Positions 1 to 8,377 of a DNA stretch of 37,511 bases are shown in pieces (positions within the stretch are counted from its first letter, which is position 1; the number at the start of each line of letters is the position of its first letter). Origin of the DNA: an uncultured Alphaproteobacteria bacterium (GTDB taxonomy: Bacteria > Pseudomonadota > Alphaproteobacteria > Bin95). Under the pieces are notes generated by a model that saw only the letters and a list, made by a program, of their open reading frames with translations, was not told where the DNA came from and did no database searches. The DNA lies in the NCBI GenBank assembly GCA_938083135.1, contig CALLKY010000069.1:1-37511 (forward strand). Direction: 5' to 3'. A program made the translations under genes and the position numbers.

Positions 1-45
1 ATCTACGACGCGACGGCGAAGATCGACAGAGAGGGCTTTGGCCAT
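1..45 (-). CDS. IS630-family transposase, N-terminal fragment
   Basis: Fifteen codons starting at an ATG (plus positions 43-45) give MAKALSVDLRRRVVD, the characteristic opening of alphaproteobacterial IS630 transposases, which begin with a helix-turn-helix DNA-binding domain. A strong Shine-Dalgarno sequence lies nine bases upstream. The rest of the gene, including the DDE catalytic domain, is outside the window. The C-terminal fragment at 37392-37511 is on the same strand and could belong to another copy of the same element, but the two fragments do not overlap and cannot be compared. Confidence 0.7.
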   Translation of the reverse strand, partial: MAKALSVDLRRRVVD

Positions 46-109
46 GCAGGCTGGCCTCCTTCACCAGCCCTCATGATGAATCACAAAATAACGCCAAACG
101 GAATCCCTA
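1..109 (-). mobile_element. Right-hand end of an IS630-family insertion sequence, cut by the window edge
   Basis: The first 45 bases encode the start of an IS630-type transposase on the minus strand, preceded by a strong ribosome binding site (AAGGAGG read on the minus strand, plus positions about 55-61). The element therefore runs off the left edge. IS630 elements insert at TA; candidate TA junctions lie at 89-90 and 108-109. The terminal repeat is not certain: both this end and the element at 37379 carry GATTC-type sequence near the tip, but I could not fix one boundary, so the end coordinate is an upper limit. Beyond about 109 the reading frame looks like an unrelated RTX-type protein, which supports a junction here. 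Confidence 0.65.
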
Positions 110-321
110 ATGATTCAATTGCCGCTCAATCCGCTCTAGACTTCAGTACAGAAGACGTCCTTGATGTGCAGGCGCACAGCTTTGCAAACCATGCCGCGAT
201 CCGCGCGCTCATGGCGGATACCGCTGAAGGCCTGCTGATCACGTTGAACAGTGACGGCGACAGCTTGCTCCTGACGGGCGTGCAGGAGGCCAACTTGTCG
301 AACGCGAGCGTCCTGATCTAG
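109..321 (+). pseudogene. C-terminal remnant of a large calcium-binding/RTX-type secreted protein
   Basis: The frame open to the TAG at 319-321 encodes about 70 residues ending in DGDSLLLTGVQEANLSNASVLI-like sequence. This acidic, beta-rich pattern (a leucine-rich strand after a DGDS turn, then LTGV and a hydrophobic end) is typical of the extreme C-terminus of RTX, VCBS or haemolysin-type calcium-binding proteins secreted by type I systems. A methionine at 73 would give 82 residues, but the first dozen codons probably derive from insertion-sequence DNA. I read this as the tail of a large gene separated from its 5' part by the IS630 insertion on its left. No glycine-rich nonapeptide repeats remain, so the assignment rests on the C-terminal pattern alone. 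Confidence 0.5.
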
Positions 322-330
322 CCCGAAACG

Positions 331-355
331 AAAAAGGGAGGCCCGAAGACCTCCC
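331..355 (-). terminator. Rho-independent terminator of the cyclase gene
   Basis: On the minus strand an 8-bp stem (arms at plus 348-355 and 336-343, GGGAGGTC pairing with GGCCTCCC including one U-G wobble) is closed by a UUCG tetraloop and followed directly by five U residues (plus 331-335). On the plus strand the wobble becomes an A-C mismatch, so it serves the minus-strand gene ending at 383. Confidence 0.85.
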
Positions 356-382
356 CTTAACGTCACAGAATTTCAGTCCGTA

Positions 383-1333
383 TCACCACATGGCGACCGG
401 ATTAATGATCATCTGAACGGTGCCTTTGACCCGGGCTTGGCCAAGAACGAACATGAACTCGTTCACGCCTTCTTTGGCGAGGCGGCCTGTGTTCATGGTT
501 TCCAGAATGTAGATGCCGTTTTCCTTCAACAGCGTGACGTGGCCGTAGAAGACCTTGTCGCCCTTCTTCGGCGGTACAACATCAACGCCCCAGGTATCAG
601 CGCCAACGGCCATCACATTCTGCCGGGCGAGATATACGGCGGCTGCATTGTCGATGCCCGGTTCGCCAGAAACCCAAGCCTTCGGATCGCTTGCCAGCAT
701 GCTATCGGTCCAGCCGGTGTGGAACAGCACAATGTCACCTTGGCGGATCTCGACGCCCTGTGCTTTTGCTGCGGCCTTAATGTCATCTGGGCCGAAGCTT
801 TCGCCAGCGTCTAGAACGGTTTTGCCGCGATGCTTGGCCATGTCGATCATGACGCCGCGACCGATCATCGGCGGAATATTATGAACGCCAAGCGCTTTCA
901 GGCCTGAAATATCGGCGAAATCAACGCCCATATTGCAGTTGTAGTACATGTCTTCTTCGCCGAGATGGCCAAGACCATCAATCTGCGGGCCTGTACCCCA
1001 CCAAAGCTGGGCCACATCATCATTATAAACGATATTCCAGCCAAATTCGGTGCGGAAGCGACCAGATTGCTGGCCGGGCTGTACAATCTGCAGCATCATT
1101 CCGCGCGGCGGGAAGGAAGGCATGTTCGGGTCAACAACAATGCCGAGCGGATGGCTCTCCCCCTTCTTGACGAGCTTCGTTGCCATCAGCACCTGTTCAG
1201 GCGTGACGTAGTTGGCGGCACCAATCTGGTCGTCCTTACCCCATTTGGACGGCTTGCACTCTACCGCTTGGGCGGCGGTGCCAATGCCAATAACCGCTGT
1301 CATGACAGCGGCGGCCAATGTAAATCGTTTCAT
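383..1333 (-). CDS. Secreted cyclase-family (kynurenine formamidase-like) metal-dependent hydrolase
   Basis: The 316-residue product belongs to the cyclase family (PF04199), whose members hydrolyse amide or ester bonds using a metal bound by a histidine- and aspartate-rich motif. Visible here is WWGTGPQIDGLGHLG, the counterpart of the HxGTHxDxPxH metal-binding region in the subfamily that reads GTQIDGLGH. The N-terminus (MKRF, a hydrophobic stretch, then AAQA before VE) is a signal peptide, so the enzyme should be periplasmic. A longer open frame extends to 1960 but runs antisense across dapB; the start at 1333 is preferred because GGGAGGAG lies just upstream and the signal peptide begins there. 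The gene is divergent from dapB and ends in a clear terminator. Substrate unknown. Confidence 0.8.
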   Translation of the reverse strand: MKRFTLAAAVMTAVIGIGTAAQAVECKPSKWGKDDQIGAANYVTPEQVLMATKLVKKGESHPLGIVVDPNMPSFPPRGMMLQIVQPGQQSGRFRTEFGWNIVYNDDVAQLWWGTGPQIDGLGHLGEEDMYYNCNMGVDFADISGLKALGVHNIPPMIGRGVMIDMAKHRGKTVLDAGESFGPDDIKAAAKAQGVEIRQGDIVLFHTGWTDSMLASDPKAWVSGEPGIDNAAAVYLARQNVMAVGADTWGVDVVPPKKGDKVFYGHVTLLKENGIYILETMNTGRLAKEGVNEFMFVLGQARVKGTVQMIINPVAMW

Positions 1334-1495
1334 AGAAGTCTCCTCCCAGAGAGTTGGTTTTGCCGGGATTTGCTCTTCCATTTTGCCCCCAGCATCAAAA
1401 GCTTCGCCGAAATTCCGCGCGCGGACAAGTTTCCGCGCACGCTGGAATGCATTAAGACAGAGTTCGGCAGGCATTTTTGCGAGGGAATTGGGCTG

Positions 1496-2302
1496 ATGAA
1501 GGTAGGGATTGTGGGCGCTGGCGGGCGCATGGGGCGATTGCTGGTTCAATTGGCACATGAGGCTGAGGGCATGACCGTTGCCGCGGCGTCTGAACTGCCG
1601 GATTCCCCCTTGCTGCACCGCGATGCCGGCGACCTGGCCGGCATTGGCCCAATCGGTGTGGTGGTTGGCGATTCGGCGGAAGCTGTATGTGAAGCAGCAG
1701 ACATCGTGATCGAGTTTTCCGTACCCCAAGCGACGGCGGACCATGCAGCCCTCGCGGCCAAGCATGGTGCATCCTATGTAACCGGTACGACGGGCCTCGA
1801 CCCCGCCCAGGAAGCGGCATTGGCCGAAGCAGGTAAAACCGTACCGATCCTCTATGCGCCGAATATGAGTGTCGCGGTCAATCTGTTTATGAGCCTGGTG
1901 CAGCAGGTCGCTGGCGTGCTTGGGCCGGACTACGACATCGAAATTATGGAAATGCATCACAAGTATAAGATTGATGCGCCTTCAGGCACTGCTGTTGGCC
2001 TTGGTAAGGCGGCGGCGAAGGGCAGAGGGGTTGATCTGGATGATGTGGCGATCTGGTCCCGCGAAGGTGAAACCGGCGTGCGCCCAGACGGCGCTATTGG
2101 TTTTGCGACCCTGCGTGGCGCCGATGTGGTCGGTGAGCACACTGTGATGTTCGCCAGCGCAGGGGAGCGGATGGATTTCACCCATCGCTGCACGGACCGT
2201 AGCCTGTTCGCACGAGGGGCCATTCGAGGTGCCCAGTGGATATCCGATAAACCGCCTGGGCTTTATGCCATGGCGGATGTGCTTGGTATTGAAGGCACTT
2301 AA
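1496..2302 (+). CDS. dapB: 4-hydroxy-tetrahydrodipicolinate reductase
   Basis: DapB carries out the NAD(P)H-dependent reduction step of the diaminopimelate/lysine pathway, feeding peptidoglycan synthesis, in the cytoplasm. The 268-residue product has the N-terminal nucleotide-binding motif GAGGRMG (residues 7-13), VTGTTG (95-100) and the catalytic and substrate-binding segment HHKYKIDAPSGTA (154-166), matching the canonical HHRHKVDAPSGT with the conserved histidine and lysine retained. Length is normal for the family. The ATG at 1496 follows GAGGG about 11 bases upstream and begins exactly at the Rossmann strand; the open frame continues upstream to 965, but that part is antisense to the cyclase gene. 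Probably co-directional with the downstream transporter. Confidence 0.95.
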   Translation: MKVGIVGAGGRMGRLLVQLAHEAEGMTVAAASELPDSPLLHRDAGDLAGIGPIGVVVGDSAEAVCEAADIVIEFSVPQATADHAALAAKHGASYVTGTTGLDPAQEAALAEAGKTVPILYAPNMSVAVNLFMSLVQQVAGVLGPDYDIEIMEMHHKYKIDAPSGTAVGLGKAAAKGRGVDLDDVAIWSREGETGVRPDGAIGFATLRGADVVGEHTVMFASAGERMDFTHRCTDRSLFARGAIRGAQWISDKPPGLYAMADVLGIEGT

Positions 2303-2458
2303 CCCAACCCAATGAAACGCATATATCGCGCATCTTACCGTGCCGCATTTGCGGATCGCGGCTTGCTTCCGTCATTTTGGGCGGATGGTCAGCTCTGCGT
2401 GGGCGTTGGCCGGAGACCACGATGGGCGCGGAAAAGCTCAGCCTCAATCGTTGGCGAT

Positions 2459-3715
2459 ATGAAGTTGGCACCTTTGGAAACACCGTCAGCCGCGACGGCC
2501 TCCGGGGCTAGCGGCATTGGGTTTGCTGCTTGGGCAGCAATCACGGCGGCTTGCATGATCATGCTTCTGTCGACGGGCCTCCGCTCCACCATGGGGCTAT
2601 TCGCGGAGCCGACGAGCACATCGCTTGCCATCAGCATCGGCGCATTCTCATTCGCTGTCGCTTTGCATCAATTGCTCTGGGGCCTGCTCCAGCCGTTTGC
2701 GGGCGTCATTGCAGACAAGATGGGACCGATCCCGGCCTTGTTGTTAGGTGCGGCGGCCTATGGCGCTGGATTCGCCATCATGGCGCTGGCGGAAGGCGGT
2801 GGGATGCTCATCCTGGGTGCTGGCGTTGCCATTGGCCTCGGTCTCGCCTGCACCAGTTTCGGTGTAATGGCGGGCGCGGTCGCGCGCCTTGTGCCACCAA
2901 AAGATCGGTCAACGATGTTCGGCATCATCGCGGCTGCAGGCGCTATGGGCCAGGCGACGGTTGTTCCGGGCGCACAGCAGGCGCTGGAATTCTTTGATTG
3001 GCGCACGGTCACATGGGTGCTGGCGGCAGTTGCCTGCGCCATCGGACTGCTGGCCTTGGCATTCCGGGGCCAAGGCGGCAGCGCTGGCACGGCGTCCAAT
3101 GAGCCAGATATTGGCGTGCGCGCAGCCATTGCAGAGGCGATGCGGCATCCAGGATATCTGATGCTAATGGCGGGGTTCTTCGTCTGCGGCTTCCAGTTGA
3201 TGTTTATCGTCAACCACCTGCCAAACTTCCTCGCACTCTGCGGCCTGCCGTCTTCCGCTGCCGGATCGGCCATTGCGCTTATCGGCGTCTGTAATGCTAT
3301 CGGCTGCTACAGTTTTGGTCGGCTAGGTGCTGTCTACAGTCGGCGAAGGCTATTGGCGTTGATTTATATTGTCCGCGCTGTCGCCATTGCGATTTATATG
3401 TCCATGCCGATCACGGTAACGTCCACGCTGATTTTTGCGGCCGTTATGGGCTTCTTCTGGCTGGGTACTGCACCGCTCACATCTGGCCTCGTTACGCACA
3501 TGCTGGGTGCCCGCTATCTTTCCAGCATTTACGGGCCGGTGTTCCTGAGCCACCAGCTTGGCGCCTTCCTTGGCGTATGGCTTGGCGGCGTCGTGTTTGA
3601 CCTGACAGGCGGCTACGACAATATGTGGTTAGCGGCGGGCGTTATCGGCCTGATCGCAGCTGCGTGGCACATGTTCCTGCCAGATCGGCGGGTCACACGC
3701 TTGCAGTTTGTCTGA
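2459..3715 (+). CDS. Major facilitator superfamily transporter
   Basis: A 418-residue polytopic membrane protein with about twelve hydrophobic segments. The N-terminal half shows the MFS pattern RxxxGLFxxP followed by WGLLQPFAGVIADKMGP, which holds the loop 2-3 D-x-x-G-type signature. It resembles the YbfB/YjiJ and monocarboxylate/oxalate-type branch. Substrate cannot be read from sequence; the next gene, an RraA/HMG-aldolase-like protein, suggests a carboxylate, which is inference. An in-frame ATG at 2312 would add 49 residues of arginine-rich, non-membrane sequence unlike MFS N-termini, so the ATG at 2459 is preferred, although its ribosome binding site is weak. The 156 bases after dapB contain no clear terminator. 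Confidence 0.8.
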   Translation: MKLAPLETPSAATASGASGIGFAAWAAITAACMIMLLSTGLRSTMGLFAEPTSTSLAISIGAFSFAVALHQLLWGLLQPFAGVIADKMGPIPALLLGAAAYGAGFAIMALAEGGGMLILGAGVAIGLGLACTSFGVMAGAVARLVPPKDRSTMFGIIAAAGAMGQATVVPGAQQALEFFDWRTVTWVLAAVACAIGLLALAFRGQGGSAGTASNEPDIGVRAAIAEAMRHPGYLMLMAGFFVCGFQLMFIVNHLPNFLALCGLPSSAAGSAIALIGVCNAIGCYSFGRLGAVYSRRRLLALIYIVRAVAIAIYMSMPITVTSTLIFAAVMGFFWLGTAPLTSGLVTHMLGARYLSSIYGPVFLSHQLGAFLGVWLGGVVFDLTGGYDNMWLAAGVIGLIAAAWHMFLPDRRVTRLQFV

Positions 3716-3771
3716 TCTAGGCCTATTCCTCCGCCCAATCTTCAAATTTCTGCCGAAGGACGCCCGCTGCC

Positions 3772-4479
3772 ATGAGCGCTGATATCACGCCTGAACTTCT
3801 CGCTGCTCTGACTGAGCTGGACACGCCAACCGTATGCAACGCGCTGGAAGAAATTGACCAGCGTTCCCGCGATGGCGGCTTTACGACAGAGCCTCTGGTC
3901 TGCCCATTTCCGCACCTCAAATCCATTGTGGGTGTTGCGAAAACGGGTCTCATCCGCTCCGTTAATCCGGGCATGCTGCAGGGCGATGCGGCCGCGAAAA
4001 AGCGTGTCGATTATTATGAATATGTCAGCCAGGGCGATACGCCGAAGATCAGCATTCTGCAGGATCTGGACGGTGCCCGCGCAGGTACTGGCGCTTTCTG
4101 GGGCGAAGTGAATTCCAATATCCACAAAGCGCTTGGCTGCCTTGGTGTCGTCACCGATGGCTGCATCCGGGATATTCCAGATTGGGCGGAAGGCTTCCAG
4201 GCTATCGCCGGATCAATCAAGCCCAGTCATGCCCATGTTCACATGGTCGAATTCGGCGTGCAGGCGAACATCGCTGGCATGATCGTCAACGATGGTGATC
4301 TGGTGCATGCGGACCAGCACGGCGCTGTCGTGGTGCCGATGAAGTTCGCCCATGAAGTCGTGGCCGCTGCTGGCCGCGTCGCCGACAAAGAAAAAGTCAT
4401 CCTCGACATCTGCATGGGCGATGGTTTCACCTGGGCAAAGCTCAAAGCCGCCATGGTCGGCCCCAAAGATATCCACTAG
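3772..4479 (+). CDS. RraA / HMG-aldolase-like family protein
   Basis: A 235-residue member of the RraA-like fold (PF03737). The family includes 4-hydroxy-4-methyl-2-oxoglutarate aldolases, oxaloacetate decarboxylases and, in enterobacteria, the RNase E inhibitor RraA. Conserved features seen are DTPTVCNALE near the N-terminus (residues 17-26), GAFWGE (107-112), the GCIRD segment with the R-D pair used for substrate and metal binding (R133, D134), and the C-terminal VNDGDLVHADQHGAVVVP block. Given the adjacent transporter, a catabolic aldolase or decarboxylase role is more likely than RNase regulation, but this is inference. The start has only a modest GAAGGA about 12 bases upstream. It precedes the queuosine transporter by 11 bases. 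Confidence 0.8.
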   Translation: MSADITPELLAALTELDTPTVCNALEEIDQRSRDGGFTTEPLVCPFPHLKSIVGVAKTGLIRSVNPGMLQGDAAAKKRVDYYEYVSQGDTPKISILQDLDGARAGTGAFWGEVNSNIHKALGCLGVVTDGCIRDIPDWAEGFQAIAGSIKPSHAHVHMVEFGVQANIAGMIVNDGDLVHADQHGAVVVPMKFAHEVVAAAGRVADKEKVILDICMGDGFTWAKLKAAMVGPKDIH

Positions 4480-4490
4480 GTCGTATCAAA

Positions 4491-5045
4491 ATGTCCCTGC
4501 TTCCGGAAAATCGGGTGTCTCGCCAGCGGTTCGTGCTGGGCGTGATTGCGATGGTCGTGCTGATCGCGGCCTCCAATGTGTTGGTCCAGCATCCAATCAA
4601 TGATTGGTTGACCTGGGGCGCGCTCACATATCCAGTCACGTTCTTGGTGACGGATCTGCTGAACCGGACGGAGGGGCCAAAAGCCGCTAATCGCGTGATC
4701 TATGTGGGCTTCGCCGTTGCTGTTGTCGCCTCAATCGCGCTTGCGACGCCAAGGATAGCGATTGCATCCGGCACGGCGTTCCTCATGGCGCAATTGCTGG
4801 ATGTGCGCGTGTTCGACCGCCTTCGTGCGGGCAGCTGGTGGAAAGCGCCGTTGGTCTCCTCCACCATCGCGTCTGGGGTGGATACGGTGCTGTTCTTCTC
4901 CATCGCCTTTTATGGAACGCAGGTTCCCTGGCAGACGCTGCTGGTGGGTGATTTCCTGGTGAAGTTAGCGATAGCGTTTATCCTGCTTGGCCCATTCCGT
5001 ATTATGGCGCGGCAAGCGATTACTGCCGCCGGGACCGCTCGATAA
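4491..5045 (+). CDS. yhhQ: Queuosine precursor transporter (VUT/YhhQ family)
   Basis: A 184-residue integral membrane protein of the vitamin-uptake-transporter-like family (PF02592). YhhQ imports preQ0 or preQ1 for the queuosine tRNA modification. The conserved blocks are present: WGALTYPVTFLVTDLLNR, with the T-D pair in the second membrane segment, FLMAQLLDVRVFDRLR and WWKAPLVSSTIASGVDTVLF. Length and six hydrophobic segments fit. Its 3' end overlaps the convergent YdbH-type gene by 26 bases, so the two transcripts would be antisense at their tails. No queuosine biosynthesis gene or preQ1 riboswitch was recognised nearby. Confidence 0.88.
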   Translation: MSLLPENRVSRQRFVLGVIAMVVLIAASNVLVQHPINDWLTWGALTYPVTFLVTDLLNRTEGPKAANRVIYVGFAVAVVASIALATPRIAIASGTAFLMAQLLDVRVFDRLRAGSWWKAPLVSSTIASGVDTVLFFSIAFYGTQVPWQTLLVGDFLVKLAIAFILLGPFRIMARQAITAAGTAR

Positions 5046-8000
5046 GATCCTCCACATCAGGCGGTAATTGCGGCGGGGCCAGATTTTCTTGAATGATCTG
5101 GCGGATCGGCCCTTCGACCTTGATGTTGAACTCGAACGGTAGGCCGCCGTAAAGCTCAACGCTCTTGCCGGAAATCTTAATGTCGAGCCGCAAATCCTCC
5201 GCCTCAATTTCATTGATGCGGATGGAGATTTCGTCATAGGCGAAGTTGGATAAGGCTTTCACGGCAAGCCCCGTGCCTTCGTTTGCATCTTCCAGTGCTT
5301 TGTCGAGCGCGCGCGGTTTGTATTTCAGCACGCCGCCCTTAGCCCCTGTCCGCAGCAGGCCGTCATGCACGGTCAATTCGCCATTGCGGTAGCTGATCGG
5401 TATCACGCCTTCCAGCGTGCCAGTAGCACTCAACTCGCCGAACTCTGCGAACGCTAAAATGCTGGCAAGGTCGATATCAGTGACTTTCAGCACCGCTTCG
5501 AATTCTTGCGCTGTCGGATCAATCGAAAGCTTCTGGCTGGAAATGAGGCCGCCAAACAGCTCAAATCGTTCGATATCCACATCCACTTGCTTCGGCGATT
5601 TTACATCAAGCAGAAGAATGCCGTGCGTCAATGGTACGCCCACATCCAGGCGCCCAATGCGAATACGCTGCGGCCCAGTCGTTCGCGGCGGAAACAGGCT
5701 TGAGAACTCGATCTTAGCCTCTGCCTGCTCCACTGTGGCTTCGCCTGTGCGGAGTTTATCAATGGAGAGTGTCGCCGCACCCGTATGGTGCCGCATACCT
5801 TCTGGCCCCCATGCGACGCGCGCGGAGGAGGATACTTGGCCGATGGTTTCAAGCAGCAAACGATAGAGTGGTGGTGCGAAATCCTGGGGCTGCACAACGC
5901 CGGGCGCGAAGACGACGGGGCCGAGCTGAAAGCGCGCATCGCCAGCGCCGGTCCCCAGATGATGGGATCCTTCAATCGCCAATGTCGCTTTCTCTGCTGC
6001 AGCTTTAAGCGCGCCGGAGAATTTGATCACTTCCCCGTGCCCTTTCAGTCCAACCTTTAGGGAAAGTGGTGCGAAGGCTGGTTCGGCACCTGTGTGCCGG
6101 ATGCGGCCTACAGTCAGGCTGCCATTCTGGGGGGCCGATGCACCAAGCCGGACCCTGGCGTCCACGTTCTCAACAGCTAGGTCATAGGCAGGTAGAACAC
6201 CTGAAGCATCCAAAAGCGCCATATCAACGCCAGCCGGGCTTATCGCGGCAGACGCACTGCCAAGCGCCAGGGTGAATGGCGTGTTCGTATCCTCTGAATT
6301 TAGCAACGCGCGTGTTTTAAACCCGGCAAAGCTCAGGCTTAGATCGAGCCGGTTTTTGATCCTGTCATAGATAATCCGCCGTTGCCTGGCCTTAGTGAGT
6401 GTCAGGCGCACCGGGTGCAGGAATGTCAGCAAGGGGCCGGAGAAGCCCCGCACCTGAATGCGCCCGCCGGGCCTAGGGGCAATGGTTGCGCGCTCTGGCG
6501 TTAGGTTAAGCGGTCCTGAAACGTCAATGTCGGCGCTCTTAACTGCATAGCCGCCAACTTTGCCGCGCGCCTTGAGGGATAGCTTGGCGTCGGCGGAGAG
6601 TGTTTCGCCGGACCCTTTGACGTCCCGCAGTTCCACCCGCCCACTAACGACGGCTGGCCCAAACGCACCATCAACGAGGCGGAGCGTCATCTCCTGGCTG
6701 TCGAGTTCCTGCACCCGTCCAGCCGCGGTCAGCAACATCGCTGCGTCGCCTTCCAGAAAAAGCGCGATTTTGGGGTTGGAAAGACCCAGGCCAAGCTTGC
6801 CCGTGGCAGCAAACCCACCCGTGGGATCTTGGGATACGGTAATCGCTGTCCCGTTGAGCCCTGGGCCGCCCATGCGCAGAAACGCGGGATCGCGAAAGGC
6901 GCGGCGGATATCCGGCGGCAGGCCCGCCAAGATATCTGGCGATAACTGCACGCCGCTGACGATCAGGCCAGGTGAGGTCAATGTCGCACCGGTTCCTGCA
7001 AGGGCTAAGTCGATTTGCCCGCGCGCACCGCCATCTTGGATGAGGTCTCCGTAACTCAGCTTCGGGATAGCAAATTTGATTTCCGCACGCCCGCCACTCT
7101 CGCTGATCACCTGGTTTAGGGCGGCACCGGTCATCAGCGGGGTGATGGGCACATTCATGTCCATGTTGAATAGAGCCTGCCCCTCGGCCTTTAAGTCTGG
7201 CAGGAACATGGCTGCGAGGGCGGCATTGATATCGCCTTTGGCACCCATGGCGACGAAACGGCGGTCCTGGGCCATATCTGCTGTCAGGCCAATAAAGCCA
7301 AAACTGCCAACGCCATCGACGCTTAAACTGACCGCGCCATGGCTGAACTCACCCGCAATAGTGACGATATCCGCCTCTACTGCTCGGGCTTCCACGCCGG
7401 AGAGTTGCACATCTGCCTGGATGCTCGGCGGACGGCCCGGCCGAAGTTTTGTGATGATGCGCCCGCGAATATCCTGAACCGCAGTCGATCCATCGGCGGT
7501 GGCGTCTGTGTTCGTGATGATCGACACCGTATCGCTGACGCCAGCCGGGGTCATTGTGTGATCGAGCCATAAGCCAAGTTTAGCCGTGAGCTTTAGGGAC
7601 GGCTCCTCGACCGTAAGCCGTGTGCCGCCAACCGCCTGCAGCCGCTCCGGCGTATAAGTGAGCGCCAGTGCGGGGGCTGAGATATCAATGGCGCGGCCGT
7701 CTGTGTCTTCAAGATAGCTGTTCAGCTGCACTTTGAATGCGTCTGGCCCCGTGCGTGTTGCCAAAGCTTCGAATGTGCCGGACGCGTTGAGTGCGGCGGT
7801 TTCGAGCCGGATGGTACCGTCAATGATCTCAAGCTTGTCGAGGTCGGGGAGCGCGGGGAAGGTTTCCGCACCTGTCCTATTGCCTTCTGTCGTGGAAGCA
7901 GTCTCGCTGTTGCCGCCGAAATTAGGCATGCCTGCGATGCTCATTGCGCCATCAGCGTCTTCAATGATTGTCATGCTTGGCTGGACGAGGCGGAGCGCGC

Positions 8001-8298
8001 GCAATTCCCCGTTCATCAACCCGCCGGGGGAAAATGTGAGCGTCGCTGCTTCTGCGCGCGGGCCATTGTCGCCGATGCGCAGGTTCTCCAACCGAACTCG
8101 GTCGGCCTCAACCTCCGCAATATCGAACGCAATGCCGTCCAAGCCCATGAACCGCAGGCTCTGTTCTGCCGCCATTTCGGCCACGCTGATGCGGAAACGC
8201 CATGTCAGTGCTGCTGCAATCACCAGCAACACCACAAGCGCCAACAGCACATATGGCCATCGGCGGCGTCTGGTAGCTGCAGGCTGTGCGATGTTCAT
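5020..8298 (-). CDS. ydbH: YdbH-type AsmA-like envelope protein
   Basis: A 1092-residue protein with one N-terminal membrane anchor (about residues 14-34, after an arginine-rich stretch) and a long periplasmic region of repeating beta-strand pattern. The C-terminal part has the YdbH signature block: VIPISYRNGELTVHDG followed by GVLKYKP (PF11739). In Escherichia coli, YdbH belongs with TamB and YhdP to the AsmA-like proteins that form hydrophobic grooves for moving phospholipid between inner and outer membranes. There it works with YnbE and YdbL; neither partner is next to this gene. A 10-bp stem terminator lies only 17 bases upstream of the start, so the gene probably has its own promoter within or beside the end of coxM. 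The start codon is supported by AGG three bases upstream and by the membrane anchor. Confidence 0.82.
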   Translation of the reverse strand: MNIAQPAATRRRRWPYVLLALVVLLVIAAALTWRFRISVAEMAAEQSLRFMGLDGIAFDIAEVEADRVRLENLRIGDNGPRAEAATLTFSPGGLMNGELRALRLVQPSMTIIEDADGAMSIAGMPNFGGNSETASTTEGNRTGAETFPALPDLDKLEIIDGTIRLETAALNASGTFEALATRTGPDAFKVQLNSYLEDTDGRAIDISAPALALTYTPERLQAVGGTRLTVEEPSLKLTAKLGLWLDHTMTPAGVSDTVSIITNTDATADGSTAVQDIRGRIITKLRPGRPPSIQADVQLSGVEARAVEADIVTIAGEFSHGAVSLSVDGVGSFGFIGLTADMAQDRRFVAMGAKGDINAALAAMFLPDLKAEGQALFNMDMNVPITPLMTGAALNQVISESGGRAEIKFAIPKLSYGDLIQDGGARGQIDLALAGTGATLTSPGLIVSGVQLSPDILAGLPPDIRRAFRDPAFLRMGGPGLNGTAITVSQDPTGGFAATGKLGLGLSNPKIALFLEGDAAMLLTAAGRVQELDSQEMTLRLVDGAFGPAVVSGRVELRDVKGSGETLSADAKLSLKARGKVGGYAVKSADIDVSGPLNLTPERATIAPRPGGRIQVRGFSGPLLTFLHPVRLTLTKARQRRIIYDRIKNRLDLSLSFAGFKTRALLNSEDTNTPFTLALGSASAAISPAGVDMALLDASGVLPAYDLAVENVDARVRLGASAPQNGSLTVGRIRHTGAEPAFAPLSLKVGLKGHGEVIKFSGALKAAAEKATLAIEGSHHLGTGAGDARFQLGPVVFAPGVVQPQDFAPPLYRLLLETIGQVSSSARVAWGPEGMRHHTGAATLSIDKLRTGEATVEQAEAKIEFSSLFPPRTTGPQRIRIGRLDVGVPLTHGILLLDVKSPKQVDVDIERFELFGGLISSQKLSIDPTAQEFEAVLKVTDIDLASILAFAEFGELSATGTLEGVIPISYRNGELTVHDGLLRTGAKGGVLKYKPRALDKALEDANEGTGLAVKALSNFAYDEISIRINEIEAEDLRLDIKISGKSVELYGGLPFEFNIKVEGPIRQIIQENLAPPQLPPDVEDLIERSRRQ

Positions 8299-8314
8299 CG
8301 CCTACATAAAGAGA

Positions 8315-8343
8315 GAGGCGCGGCCTTTTGCAAGCCGCGCCTC
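8315..8343 (-). terminator. Terminator after the cox operon
   Basis: Perfect 10-bp stem, GAGGCGCGGC pairing with GCCGCGCCTC, around a 9-base loop, followed on the minus strand by TCTCTTTATG. It lies between the coxM stop (8378) and the ydbH start (8298). The T tract is short and interrupted, so termination may be partial. On the plus strand it is followed by A-rich sequence and would not terminate. Confidence 0.65.
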
Positions 8344-8377
8344 AAACAATTCCGTGATTTCAATGGCGTTATGCGCC

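Noticed and set aside
965-1495. N-terminal extension of the dapB frame
   Set aside because: Open frame only; it is antisense to the cyclase gene, and the dinucleotide-binding fold starts exactly at the ATG at 1496.
1334-1960. Upstream extension of the cyclase frame on the minus strand
   Set aside because: It runs antisense through dapB; the signal peptide and ribosome binding site fix the start at 1333.
2312-2458. 49-residue N-terminal extension of the MFS transporter
   Set aside because: Arginine-rich, non-membrane sequence without resemblance to MFS N-termini and no good ribosome binding site at 2312.
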